41,033 nt of DNA. It comes from a virus. The position numbers and the translations under genes are program-made. The notes beneath the pieces are model-generated. The model did not search any database and was not told the origin of the DNA. It saw nothing but the letters and a program-made list of their open reading frames with translations. Below, piece after piece: positions 1 to 5,859 of the stretch. Location: positions 1 through 41,033 of IMG/VR virus record IMGVR_UViG_3300010389_000040; one strand, written 5' to 3'. How positions within the stretch are numbered: position 1 is the first letter of the stretch; every line of letters begins with the position of its first letter.

Positions 1-91
1 CTCATAGTGTGCGCTCCACCCGATACGGGCTATTGGCAGAGGAAGCCGAAGCGCACCACGGTTAATCCTCATTTACGCGCTGTATGCGCCA

Positions 92-871
92 CTACATTGT
101 CACCTGGTTATGTGCCATCAAGCATTGCCCTATGTATTCCGCTACCTGTGGCACTACTGCGTTGCCTAAAGCCCCTATTTTGTCCAATTCTTCGGAAACC
201 CCATCATCCATTCCACAAAAGTCGCTTTTGGATATTTCCCCACCCACAACAACAACAACCTCACCAAGCCAACGCTTCCATCCACTCCCCGACTTGATAC
301 CTTTCGTGGCACGCCATTGCAAGTTTCCCGAAATACCATCTTCTTTGTTAAAGATGATGCTGAATTGGCTAAACTTCTCACAGGGGTAGGCAATAAGAAA
401 AACCCTTTCCCTCTCGTGTGGGGCACCAAAGGCTGACGCTGGTAACACTTCCCATTCCGCATCATACCCGATCTCGGCCAAGCCTCCGAGAACTCTACCA
501 AACCACTTGCCATTGTCTCCAGAAAGGAGGTTTCGCACGTTCTCCAAGACCGCGTATCTTGGTCGTAACTCGCCAATAATTCGGTGAAACTGCGACCACA
601 ATCCCGACCTTGTGCCCTCGCCAATTCCTGTTTGTTTTCCTGCAATGCTGACGTCTTGACACGGGAATCCTCCGCAAATAACGTCAACTGTTCGTAAATT
701 GTGTTTTCCGACATCGCGCACATCCTCATATCGTTTTACATCAGGCCAATGTTTTGCAAGTTTTTCTCTGCACCACGCATCTTTTTCCACCTGCCACAAA
801 CATTGCATCCCTGCACGTTCAAATCCCAAATCAAATCCGCCAATGCCTGCAAACAGGCTACCAAATGTCAC
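92..871 (-). CDS. DNA (cytosine-5) methyltransferase
   Basis: This gene should methylate cytosine at C5 using S-adenosylmethionine, most likely to protect phage DNA from host restriction. The 259 residues contain the family motifs in order: motif I FAGIGGFDLGF (about 7-17), motif IV GGFPCQDVS with the catalytic Cys at 71, motif VI ENV (110-112), motif VIII RER (154-156), and motif X ALGNAVVPQVAEYIG near the C terminus. The target-recognition region between motifs VIII and X is short, so the protein is at the small end of the family, but no core motif is missing. No restriction endonuclease is adjacent, so it is an orphan enzyme. It lies downstream of the leftward amidase. A second long open frame lies inside it on the same strand. 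The family call is secure; the recognition site cannot be read from sequence. Confidence 0.95.
   Translation of the reverse strand: MTFGSLFAGIGGFDLGFERAGMQCLWQVEKDAWCREKLAKHWPDVKRYEDVRDVGKHNLRTVDVICGGFPCQDVSIAGKQTGIGEGTRSGLWSQFHRIIGELRPRYAVLENVRNLLSGDNGKWFGRVLGGLAEIGYDAEWEVLPASAFGAPHERERVFLIAYPCEKFSQFSIIFNKEDGISGNLQWRATKGIKSGSGWKRWLGEVVVVVGGEISKSDFCGMDDGVSEELDKIGALGNAVVPQVAEYIGQCLMAHNQVTM
175..714 (-). CDS. Overprinted reading frame inside the methyltransferase gene
   Basis: A 179-codon frame runs on the same strand as the methyltransferase but in another phase, over 69% of its length. It starts at an ATG with GAGG nine bases upstream. Its product contains TLFAEDSRVKTSAL near the N terminus, then AWPRSGMMRNG, LLPTP and near the end FVEWMMGFPKNWT. 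From memory, similar strings occur in hypothetical proteins predicted next to or over phage cytosine methyltransferases. The similarity may be only a shadow: these strings are exact frame-shifted readings of methyltransferase motifs IV, VI, VIII and X, so selection on the enzyme would conserve them. It is listed because the frame stays open for 540 bases and has a plausible start. Translation is unproven. Confidence 0.35.
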   Translation of the reverse strand: MSENTIYEQLTLFAEDSRVKTSALQENKQELARAQGRDCGRSFTELLASYDQDTRSWRTCETSFLETMASGLVEFSEAWPRSGMMRNGKCYQRQPLVPHTRGKGFFLLPTPVRSLANSASSLTKKMVFRETCNGVPRKVSSRGVDGSVGLVRLLLLWVGKYPKATFVEWMMGFPKNWTK

Positions 872-909
872 GCTCTCACCCCCTCAATAAATGCCTCGTA
901 GCCACCTGA

Positions 910-1473
910 TTACGTGGCCAGTGATTTAATGTGACCATCGACTGCCTGGCGGTGTTCCGTTGGGTTTTCGGGGCCAAGCATCGCGTCACACAAAATATCC
1001 TTAAACGGAAATCCTTTCCCCGGATCAATCTTTCGGCCTGGACTTATATCGCTGTGGCGACGAAACGCATCAATGCCCCACCCGTAACGACTGCGCAAGT
1101 CTTTTATCAACTCAATGACCGCGATCCGCTGGCCTTTGGTGAGCCATTCCTTGGCAATCGTGCGCGAGAAGGATTCATAGGTGTGGCACCCCCCCACCAT
1201 AATCTCGATGCCAATGGTGCCATAATTTGCACCTCTGGCGTGGGCACACATCATCGTTTCGTCTGCCGTGTGAATGCGCAAACCAGACGGGGTGATAAAG
1301 TAGTGTGCTGAATAGGGTGTCACGTGTTGCAGGTAGTCGATGCAGTGCAAGTCTGCATCGCCAAATTCGATGTATTCAGCGATTGCGTGGATTACAGCGC
1401 CCTCCATTGTGTCCTTTGCTTGGATTGTGCTGTTTGGTGTGATAGGCCAGCGGATGTTGCGTGCAGAAAACAT
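910..1473 (-). CDS. Endolysin, N-acetylmuramoyl-L-alanine amidase (Amidase_2 type)
   Basis: Zinc amidase that should cut the bond between N-acetylmuramic acid and L-alanine in peptidoglycan to release progeny. The 187-residue protein has the Amidase_2 / T7-lysozyme pattern: first zinc His in VIHAIAEYI (H29), SAHYFITPSG, a central ANYGTIGIEIMVGG strand, and the C-terminal RRHSDISPGRKIDPG, which supplies H140 and probably D150. The start is set by AAAGGAG five bases before ATG at 1473; the frame stays open 18 codons upstream but that stretch has no SD. There is no signal peptide or membrane segment, so it needs a holin or other export. It is transcribed leftward from the divergent promoter at 1508-1536, far from the putative lysis membrane genes near 21 kb. 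Confidence 0.9.
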   Translation of the reverse strand: MFSARNIRWPITPNSTIQAKDTMEGAVIHAIAEYIEFGDADLHCIDYLQHVTPYSAHYFITPSGLRIHTADETMMCAHARGANYGTIGIEIMVGGCHTYESFSRTIAKEWLTKGQRIAVIELIKDLRSRYGWGIDAFRRHSDISPGRKIDPGKGFPFKDILCDAMLGPENPTEHRQAVDGHIKSLAT

Positions 1474-1507
1474 AGTTGCTCCTTTGGTTGGTGTTTTTGT
1501 ATATTGG

Positions 1508-1549
1508 AATATACAAATGGTTGACATATATGTCCATGGTTTGTATTAT
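1508..1549. promoter_or_regulatory. Divergent promoter pair with shared operator dyad
   Basis: Rightward promoter: TTGACA (1521-1526), 17-base spacer, TATTAT (1544-1549). Leftward promoter: TGGACA (1536-1531 on the minus strand), 17-base spacer, TATATT (1513-1508). The two -35 boxes lie back to back and together form the dyad TTGACATATATGTCCA (1521-1536), whose core GACATATATGTC is a perfect palindrome. One bound repressor could block both promoters. The XRE protein encoded at 1862 is the obvious candidate ligand, by position only. A near-identical dyad occurs at 39471-39488. Confidence 0.8.
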
Positions 1550-1554
1550 TCGAT

Positions 1555-1839
1555 ATGGACTTTAACAAAAACGACCCCCAATACCACGCCATTGCACGAA
1601 GATTGCAAAGCGAAAACCACATCGCCATACTGCAAAACGAGGCTGGCACAACCTATACATTTGTGAGCCGGGATGGCACATCACCATCCACCATGTCACA
1701 GATGATCGGCCTAATCAATGCAATGGATGGAATGGCGAAAGCAGAAATGCCCCCTGACGAATACGAAAGGTTCAGTAATGCTCTCCAAGCGATTTTTGAA
1801 ATATCAAAAGACTGCCTCTGCGATCAACAATCGCCATGA
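1555..1839 (+). CDS. Hypothetical protein, 94 aa
   Basis: First gene of the rightward block; family not recognised. It encodes a soluble acidic 94-residue protein with no membrane segment. The segment HIAILQNEAGTTYTFVSRDG (about 22-41) reads as two beta strands, followed by helices rich in Met and Glu. The ATG lies six bases after the -10 box of the promoter at 1521-1549, so the transcript would begin at or within one base of the start codon: a leaderless mRNA. There is no Shine-Dalgarno sequence. It is followed by the XRE regulator 22 bases later. It may be an accessory to that regulator, but nothing in the sequence shows this. Confidence 0.65.
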   Translation: MDFNKNDPQYHAIARRLQSENHIAILQNEAGTTYTFVSRDGTSPSTMSQMIGLINAMDGMAKAEMPPDEYERFSNALQAIFEISKDCLCDQQSP

Positions 1840-1861
1840 ACCCATCACGAAAGAATACAAA

Positions 1862-2137
1862 ATGCGCACAGACAGCGTTCAGCGCGTTGTGGACTTGGCA
1901 CTGGGTCAGCGCGTGGCCGATATGCGAGAAAAGAAGGGGTGGTCGCAGGTTGCGTTTGCAAGGTATTTGAATATCGACCCCACTGCGCTGTCGCGCTTTG
2001 AGGCTGGACGCATCAAAGACCCACGATTGTCACTTGTTCTGGATATGGCAGACGCTTTTGGTGTTACAGCGGATCGCCTGTTAGGGCGCAAGGTGGACAG
2101 GTCGAAGATGGCCAGTAAGGAGAAAATGCGTGGCTAA
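1862..2137 (+). CDS. XRE/Cro-family transcriptional regulator
   Basis: A 91-residue DNA-binding protein. The helix-turn-helix spans about residues 14-70: LGQRVADMREKKGWSQVAFA, then NIDPTALSRFEAGR as turn and recognition helix, then LVLDMADAFGVTADRLLG, the usual XRE closing helices. The C terminus (about 76-91) is basic. The ATG at 1862 is chosen because the domain begins immediately after it; the longer in-frame extension to 1718 is out-of-frame sequence of the preceding gene. The SD is weak (GAAAGAA). It is probably the early repressor or Cro-like switch protein for the dyads at 1521-1536 and 39471-39488; this target assignment is inference. Confidence 0.88.
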   Translation: MRTDSVQRVVDLALGQRVADMREKKGWSQVAFARYLNIDPTALSRFEAGRIKDPRLSLVLDMADAFGVTADRLLGRKVDRSKMASKEKMRG

Positions 2138-2441
2138 GGCACTGTTTTGGACGCTGTTCGTGGTGGCCATATCGTGCTTTGATGCACTGCGCGATGTGGG
2201 CCGTGGCCAGTTTGAATATTGGGTGTGGCACACGTTTAAATGGTTGTCGTTCTACCCTCCACTGGCCTATATTTTTTATCGCAATGTTTACAGGCCGGTC
2301 AAGTCGATTTGGTATTGGCGATGGATCATTCCCATGCTTTGTGTTTTTTTGAGTGCGTGGGGATGGTTGTTGATGGCCAAGTGGTTTCGGCCAGAACATT
2401 GGGGGCCATGGTCGAGTCAGTGGTTTGGCTTTTTGTTTTAG
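2130..2441 (+). CDS. Small membrane protein, about three transmembrane segments
   Basis: A 103-residue aromatic-rich membrane protein with GTG start, preceded by AAGGAG seven bases upstream and overlapping the end of the XRE gene by 8 bases, so translation is probably coupled. Hydrophobic stretches at about 4-20 (ALFWTLFVVAISC), 38-52 and 66-83 (IIPMLCVFLSAWGWLL) suggest three membrane segments. Trp is unusually abundant. Size and topology would fit a holin or superinfection-exclusion protein, but its place in an early regulatory block argues against calling it a holin. No family recognised. Confidence 0.7.
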   Translation: MAKALFWTLFVVAISCFDALRDVGRGQFEYWVWHTFKWLSFYPPLAYIFYRNVYRPVKSIWYWRWIIPMLCVFLSAWGWLLMAKWFRPEHWGPWSSQWFGFLF

Positions 2442-2449
2442 AGGTGCCA

Positions 2450-2872
2450 ATGAACATAACAACCCAATCATTTTTCGTGCGCTCAACCGACCAGATCGAG
2501 GTCGGTGCGTTTTATCAGATCATCGGCACGATCACCAATCCAGACACAAAGTTTCGTCCGTGGCTGGATGACCGGCTGCCCCTGCCGCCGCAGTTTATAC
2601 AGGTGTCCGGGCCAGTGGTGTATGCCGAAAATGAAGAACCGTATATCCCATGCACATTGTTTGTGGATGTGGGCGAGGCAAAAGAACACAAACCCTACAT
2701 GATCAAGTCGGCCCTGCGCTTGCACGAGGTGAACATTCCAGAGCATGGTGTCCATGACCATCACTTGGTCAAGGTGCCCGATGGCCTCATGGCCGCGCTG
2801 GGCGCAACCAGAAAGACAAACAAACAAAACGACTATGGCGAAATGGTGGGGTATCGCTTGGGTCGGTATTAA
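2450..2872 (+). CDS. Hypothetical protein, 140 aa
   Basis: Unrecognised soluble protein. The start is ATG 2450 after GAGGTG; the longer open frame to 2240 is a shadow of the membrane-protein gene. The sequence alternates short beta-like strands (QSFFVRSTDQIEVGAFYQII, then IPCTLFVDVGEA) with a His-rich loop (EHGVHDHHLVKV) near residue 103, which might bind metal. It lies between the membrane protein and GroES in a closely packed rightward operon (9-base gaps on each side). Confidence 0.65.
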   Translation: MNITTQSFFVRSTDQIEVGAFYQIIGTITNPDTKFRPWLDDRLPLPPQFIQVSGPVVYAENEEPYIPCTLFVDVGEAKEHKPYMIKSALRLHEVNIPEHGVHDHHLVKVPDGLMAALGATRKTNKQNDYGEMVGYRLGRY

Positions 2873-2881
2873 GGAGCGAGT

Positions 2882-3253
2882 ATGCAACAAGTAACAGAGT
2901 TTGAGCCGTTGGGGGATCGCATATTGATCGAGCCAGATGGCGCAAAGGACAAAACGGAGAGTGGTTTGTATATCCCCGACATGGCAAAGGATCGGCCCCA
3001 GCAGGGCACTGTTGTGAAGGTGGGGCCGGGCAAGTATGACCCACAAACCCAATCGTTAATCCCAATGCGCGTAGAGGTTGGTGATCGGGTGATGTATGCA
3101 AAATTTTCTGGCACCGACATTCGGTTGGACGATGTGCCCTATCTTATCACCACAGAACAGGATATTTTCGGCATCATTAAGGTGCGCCGTGAAGATGAAA
3201 AACTGAAAGCCTTTAATGGAGGTGCAGACGATGAAGCAGTATCTGTTGGTTGA
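2882..3253 (+). CDS. groES: GroES-like co-chaperonin
   Basis: A phage-encoded Cpn10 that should cap the host GroEL ring to fold phage proteins, as T4 gp31 does for its capsid protein. The 123 residues follow the GroES pattern: FEPLGDRILIEP at the N terminus, a mobile-loop region with ESGLYIPDMAKDRPQQGTVV, then VGPGKYD, VEVGDRVMYAKFSGTDI (roof/base strands) and YLITTEQDIFGII at the end of the core. A 20-residue acidic tail extends beyond the usual 95-100 residues. The SD AAGGAG is clear. There is no GroEL gene in the window, so it must work with the host chaperonin. It overlaps the next gene by 23 bases. Confidence 0.93.
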   Translation: MQQVTEFEPLGDRILIEPDGAKDKTESGLYIPDMAKDRPQQGTVVKVGPGKYDPQTQSLIPMRVEVGDRVMYAKFSGTDIRLDDVPYLITTEQDIFGIIKVRREDEKLKAFNGGADDEAVSVG

Positions 3254-3599
3254 TCTTGGAGATCGCGTGGACTTTTCCTCTGGCGACCTGGCCGGGGTGG
3301 TGGTGTGTGCCGTGTCGAAGGAAGGGTTTCGGGTGATCGCAGAAACCGCTGGGGTCGTGCCTATTGGCACCAATTCACCGGTCGAGTTCGATGAAAACGG
3401 TATCGCCGCAGGGCCAAGCATGCAGAAGTTGTCTGAAGCACGCACGCTCACGCTGGCAGAGTCGATTAATGTGTGCAACGAGGCCAGTCGGCTCATGCAG
3501 GTGCAAAGCCAGATCGGGCACCTCAAGGCAGAGTTCTCAAATCGCAGAACGCCCCCTGCCGGACAAGGCCCACGCGGTTCCAGCATTATCATGCCGTGA
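3231..3599 (+). CDS. Hypothetical protein, 122 aa
   Basis: Unrecognised. The start is ATG 3231, which has GGAGG eight bases upstream; it lies inside the end of groES. The N-terminal half is beta-rich (MKQYLLVDLGDRVDFSSGDL, then GVVVCAVSKEGFRVI), suggesting a small barrel. A helical stretch follows (about 67-104, LTLAESINVCNEASRLMQVQ), and a Pro/Gly-rich tail. It overlaps the following GTG start through GTGA, so translation is probably coupled. Its place directly after groES hints at an assembly role, without sequence support. Confidence 0.65.
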   Translation: MKQYLLVDLGDRVDFSSGDLAGVVVCAVSKEGFRVIAETAGVVPIGTNSPVEFDENGIAAGPSMQKLSEARTLTLAESINVCNEASRLMQVQSQIGHLKAEFSNRRTPPAGQGPRGSSIIMP

Positions 3600-3835
3600 G
3601 CAAAAAGCGCAACAAGGGGTGGTTTCCAAACGAAAACTCCTACAAGGGCCCTCGCGACCTGTATGGCGAGAAAAATCCATCAGCGATTTTGACCGCCAAG
3701 CAGGTACGCGAAATCCGCTGGCGCAAGCGGTTTACGCGCATCACAAATCAAGAACTGGCAGACGAATATGGAATCAAACACGGCAGCACCATCTCAAACA
3801 TTGTCAACAGGAAACGCTGGGGCCACATCAAATGA
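3596..3835 (+). CDS. Small HTH DNA-binding protein (HNH-endonuclease C-domain type)
   Basis: A 79-residue protein starting at GTG 3596, overlapping the previous stop by GTGA. The sequence GEKNPSAILTAKQVREIRWR, then ITNQELADEYGIKHGSTISN and IVNRKRW is the helix-turn-helix found at the C terminus of many phage HNH homing endonucleases. No HNH catalytic His-Asn-His is visible, so this is a stand-alone DNA-binding unit or the remnant of a homing endonuclease. It sits directly before the terminase nuclease gene (ATGA overlap). That position matters because homing endonucleases often invade terminase genes and the terminase here is split. Confidence 0.7.
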   Translation: MSKKRNKGWFPNENSYKGPRDLYGEKNPSAILTAKQVREIRWRKRFTRITNQELADEYGIKHGSTISNIVNRKRWGHIK

Positions 3836-4398
3836 CCGAAAACCCCGTATTATTCGTAGGCATTGATGTCGCCCATAAGCGTGACACGGCGGCACTGGTC
3901 GCCGTGGCAAGGGATCGCGAGGCAGATCGTATCTGGCGGTATGGCCATGTGATATGGAAACCCCCGGTCTTTATCCCCGACATCACCGCGTGTGCGCTAC
4001 ATATCCTCAACACGCGGCGTGTCGGGGCAATTTTATATGACCCTGCACAATTCGTCGGTGAGGCCCAGCGCCTCATCGACGCAGGGTTTGAGCATGTCCT
4101 ACACGCCATCAACCAACAAAGCATGATGGTCGAGGTGGCCAGCACGCTCCACAACCACATCCAGCGCCATGACTTTGTGTGCTACAAAGACGCAGAGTTT
4201 CGGGGCCAGTATTCATGGACAAATGCCGTGGCCACAGAGCGTGGCTATCGCATTGTGAAGATGAAGCAGTCGAGGCCCATAGATGCCGTGGTTGCAGAAG
4301 CGATGGCTCTGTGGGGCGCAAACCAAGACTTTGCACACATGTCCTCGCCAGCATACAGCGACAGCCAGCACGCAATTCCCCTCACGGATTTAGCATAG
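3832..4398 (+). CDS. Terminase large subunit, nuclease (RNase H-fold) part
   Basis: This 188-residue protein matches only the C-terminal nuclease domain of a TerL packaging motor, the part that cuts concatemeric DNA at the start and end of packaging. VLFVGIDVAHKRDTAALVAV gives the first metal Asp (D12), ILYDPAQF the second (D70) and SRPIDAVVAEAMALWGA the third (D151). The family pattern between them (EAQRLIDAG, Q-rich helix, CYKDAEFRGQYSWTNAVATERG, RIVKMKQS) is intact. No Walker A or B is present. The start is ATG 3832, which overlaps the HTH gene stop as ATGA; the open frame upstream to 3364 is a shadow of the neighbour. The matching ATPase part is a separate gene at 39583-40842. Confidence 0.87.
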   Translation: MTENPVLFVGIDVAHKRDTAALVAVARDREADRIWRYGHVIWKPPVFIPDITACALHILNTRRVGAILYDPAQFVGEAQRLIDAGFEHVLHAINQQSMMVEVASTLHNHIQRHDFVCYKDAEFRGQYSWTNAVATERGYRIVKMKQSRPIDAVVAEAMALWGANQDFAHMSSPAYSDSQHAIPLTDLA

Positions 4399-4407
4399 GA
4401 GTCAACA

Positions 4408-5157
4408 GTGATCCACCTTATCAGTCGGCGCACAGGTGATGGCGTAGAGGTTCATTATTCGGGCAGTAGCAATGAAACGATCTGTTTTGAGTTTGCTCGA
4501 ACAGTTATTGGTATGGTATATCCAGAACCCAGCAAGCAGGGTGGCATGACCCACCGGGCCTATGCGTGTATGTTGGCAGAGCGCACGCGGCCACAAATTG
4601 ATGATGACGTTGAACCGATTCGGTATTTTGTGTGCCTGGACGAAGTGGACACACACGATGTGGAGGCGTATTACCAAAATGTGATCGCCATGAAGGATAA
4701 GTATCTGTGCGACACGGTGTTCTGCCCCAAAAGCCCACGGCCATCTTTTGAGGCATTGCGCGACCTTGAGGGGTTGTCTTTTTACCCTAACGAATCGGCA
4801 ATTCACAGCCGGGTGCGATACCCCGGCTTTGTTGACCACAACACAACGGCCAGCATACAAGAAACCGATCTGCCCAACGATGAAAGTGTGCTGGCAACGA
4901 TCAATGCGTTTTTGCGCAAAGAAGTGATCGACCCCTACACACGGTTTCCGGTGTTAGCCGCCAAACATCAGTCGGTATATCGGTTGATGTTGCCTGATGG
5001 GGCCAACAACAGAAAGGCCAGAGAGGCGCTGGCAACGAAGAATATGATGCCTATTCGTGCGCTATGGCTTGCGGCACAAGGACTTGAGGCGTCCACATCG
5101 TGGCAATTTGACAACATAACAACCAGTTTGCATCAACCCGGATCGGCAGGGTATTAA
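4408..5157 (+). CDS. Hypothetical protein, 249 aa
   Basis: Family not recognised. GTG start with AGGAG six bases upstream. The protein is soluble and acidic: a beta-rich N-terminal part (MIHLISRRTGDGVEVHYSG), an internal segment RYFVCLDEVDTHDVEAYYQN, then FFxPN-like aromatic stretches and a helical C-terminal third ending in a Ser/Thr/Gln tail. It lies between the terminase nuclease and two Cys-rich proteins, nearly without gaps (stop and next ATG share one base). The location would fit a packaging accessory or small terminase, but no helix-turn-helix could be seen to support that. Confidence 0.7.
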   Translation: MIHLISRRTGDGVEVHYSGSSNETICFEFARTVIGMVYPEPSKQGGMTHRAYACMLAERTRPQIDDDVEPIRYFVCLDEVDTHDVEAYYQNVIAMKDKYLCDTVFCPKSPRPSFEALRDLEGLSFYPNESAIHSRVRYPGFVDHNTTASIQETDLPNDESVLATINAFLRKEVIDPYTRFPVLAAKHQSVYRLMLPDGANNRKAREALATKNMMPIRALWLAAQGLEASTSWQFDNITTSLHQPGSAGY

Positions 5158-5405
5158 TGAGCCAATTCAACATCTTTGGTGGCGAAGATGCTGGCCCGAC
5201 ACAAAGTGAAAATCCAATGGTGCGCGAGTATGGTGCCTACTCGGACACAACAAAAACCTGCAAGCAGTGTAAATTCTTGTGGCACGACGACCATCACAGC
5301 AAATCGTATATCAAATGCGCCCTGCGTGGCACATCACGATCCAGCGCAACAGACCATAGGGCCAAGTGGTCTGCATGTCGCATGTATGAGGAAGTGAAAC
5401 CATGA
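5157..5405 (+). CDS. Small four-cysteine zinc-binding protein
   Basis: An 82-residue protein with CKQC (C35, C38), C54 and C74 in the pattern CxxC-x15-C-x19-C, and the string ATDHRAKWSAC. From memory this matches small phage proteins of unknown function near terminase genes. It probably binds one zinc ion. The start ATG overlaps the previous stop (TAATG) and the stop overlaps the next start (ATGA). Confidence 0.7.
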   Translation: MSQFNIFGGEDAGPTQSENPMVREYGAYSDTTKTCKQCKFLWHDDHHSKSYIKCALRGTSRSSATDHRAKWSACRMYEEVKP

Positions 5406-5737
5406 CAATAGAACAACTTGTTGACCGGGTTGACTGGTCGGTGTTTGACGAAGAAACCGAGCGACTGGCAAGAGAGGGCGATCAGCGCATCGGAGAATTG
5501 GATATGGACGAGTGGCACGATAAGCGTGAAGTGCTTGTAACCGGGGCGCTGTATGCTTGTACGTGCCGGGAGTGTTCGTGTCGGGCAGAATACACTGTGG
5601 ATGGGGAGTGCGAGGACTGTGGGGGTGCCATGGTGCCCGATTGGAATGCCAGAATGGATGCGCGAAGGCTTCTTGGCCCAGCGTGGAAGCAGGTCAGGAG
5701 CATCTTGAAGACGGAGGGCTTGCTGTTAAACAGTTGA
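5402..5737 (+). CDS. Zinc-ribbon-like protein, 111 aa
   Basis: The N-terminal 45 residues are acidic and helical (EETERLAREGDQRIGELDMD). A Cys cluster CTCRECSC (C53, C55, C58, C60) pairs with CEDC (C70, C73), in a zinc-ribbon arrangement. The C terminus is a basic helix with DARRLLGPAW. Last gene of the block that began at 1555; its stop lies 46 bases before a strong terminator stem. The start overlaps the previous stop (ATGA). Function unknown. Confidence 0.65.
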   Translation: MTIEQLVDRVDWSVFDEETERLAREGDQRIGELDMDEWHDKREVLVTGALYACTCRECSCRAEYTVDGECEDCGGAMVPDWNARMDARRLLGPAWKQVRSILKTEGLLLNS

Positions 5738-5762
5738 CAAAACTGTTTTGTTTTGCTAATGT
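5728..5762 (+). promoter_or_regulatory. Candidate promoter with 21-bp operator-like dyad
   Basis: AAACAGTT (5728-5735) and AACTGTTT (5741-5748) form a perfect inverted repeat with a five-base centre. It surrounds TTGACA (5734-5739), a consensus -35. Seventeen bases further is TAATGT (5757-5762), a weak -10. If active, this promoter would drive the portal operon but must pass the terminator at 5786. The dyad could bind a repressor. The -10 is poor, so activity is uncertain. Confidence 0.45.
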
Positions 5763-5785
5763 AATGGTATATATATGACATACAT

Positions 5786-5840
5786 GACCGTGGGCCGTGT
5801 GGGGGCCTGACTCTCTCCTGCATGGCCCACGGTCTTTTTT
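5786..5840 (+). terminator. Intrinsic terminator before the portal gene
   Basis: A perfect 11-bp stem GACCGTGGGCC (5786-5796) / GGCCCACGGTC (5824-5834) is followed at once by six T. The loop is 27 bases. It ends the rightward early transcript. Only 19 bases separate it from the portal start, so late transcription must read through it. Together with the promoter just upstream it could also yield a short RNA of about 70 nt. Confidence 0.85.
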
Positions 5841-5859
5841 GTGCTTGTGAGGATGCCCT

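Noticed and set aside
1-72. Leftward frame from ATG at 72 that stays open to the window edge
   Set aside because: Only 24 codons are visible and no SD precedes it. It cannot be supported as a gene without the flanking sequence.
7-389. Two rightward open frames over the methyltransferase end
   Set aside because: They are antisense to the enzyme, rich in Pro/His/Thr, lack SD sites and show no domain.
2130-2441. Holin assignment for the early membrane protein
   Set aside because: Three membrane segments would allow it, but it lies in the regulatory block and away from the other lysis-like genes. No holin family motif is visible.
3364-3831. Upstream in-frame extension of the terminase nuclease
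   Set aside because: The extension overlaps two genes with their own starts and reads as basic, Cys/Arg-rich shadow sequence. The ATGA-coupled start at 3832 fits the domain boundary.
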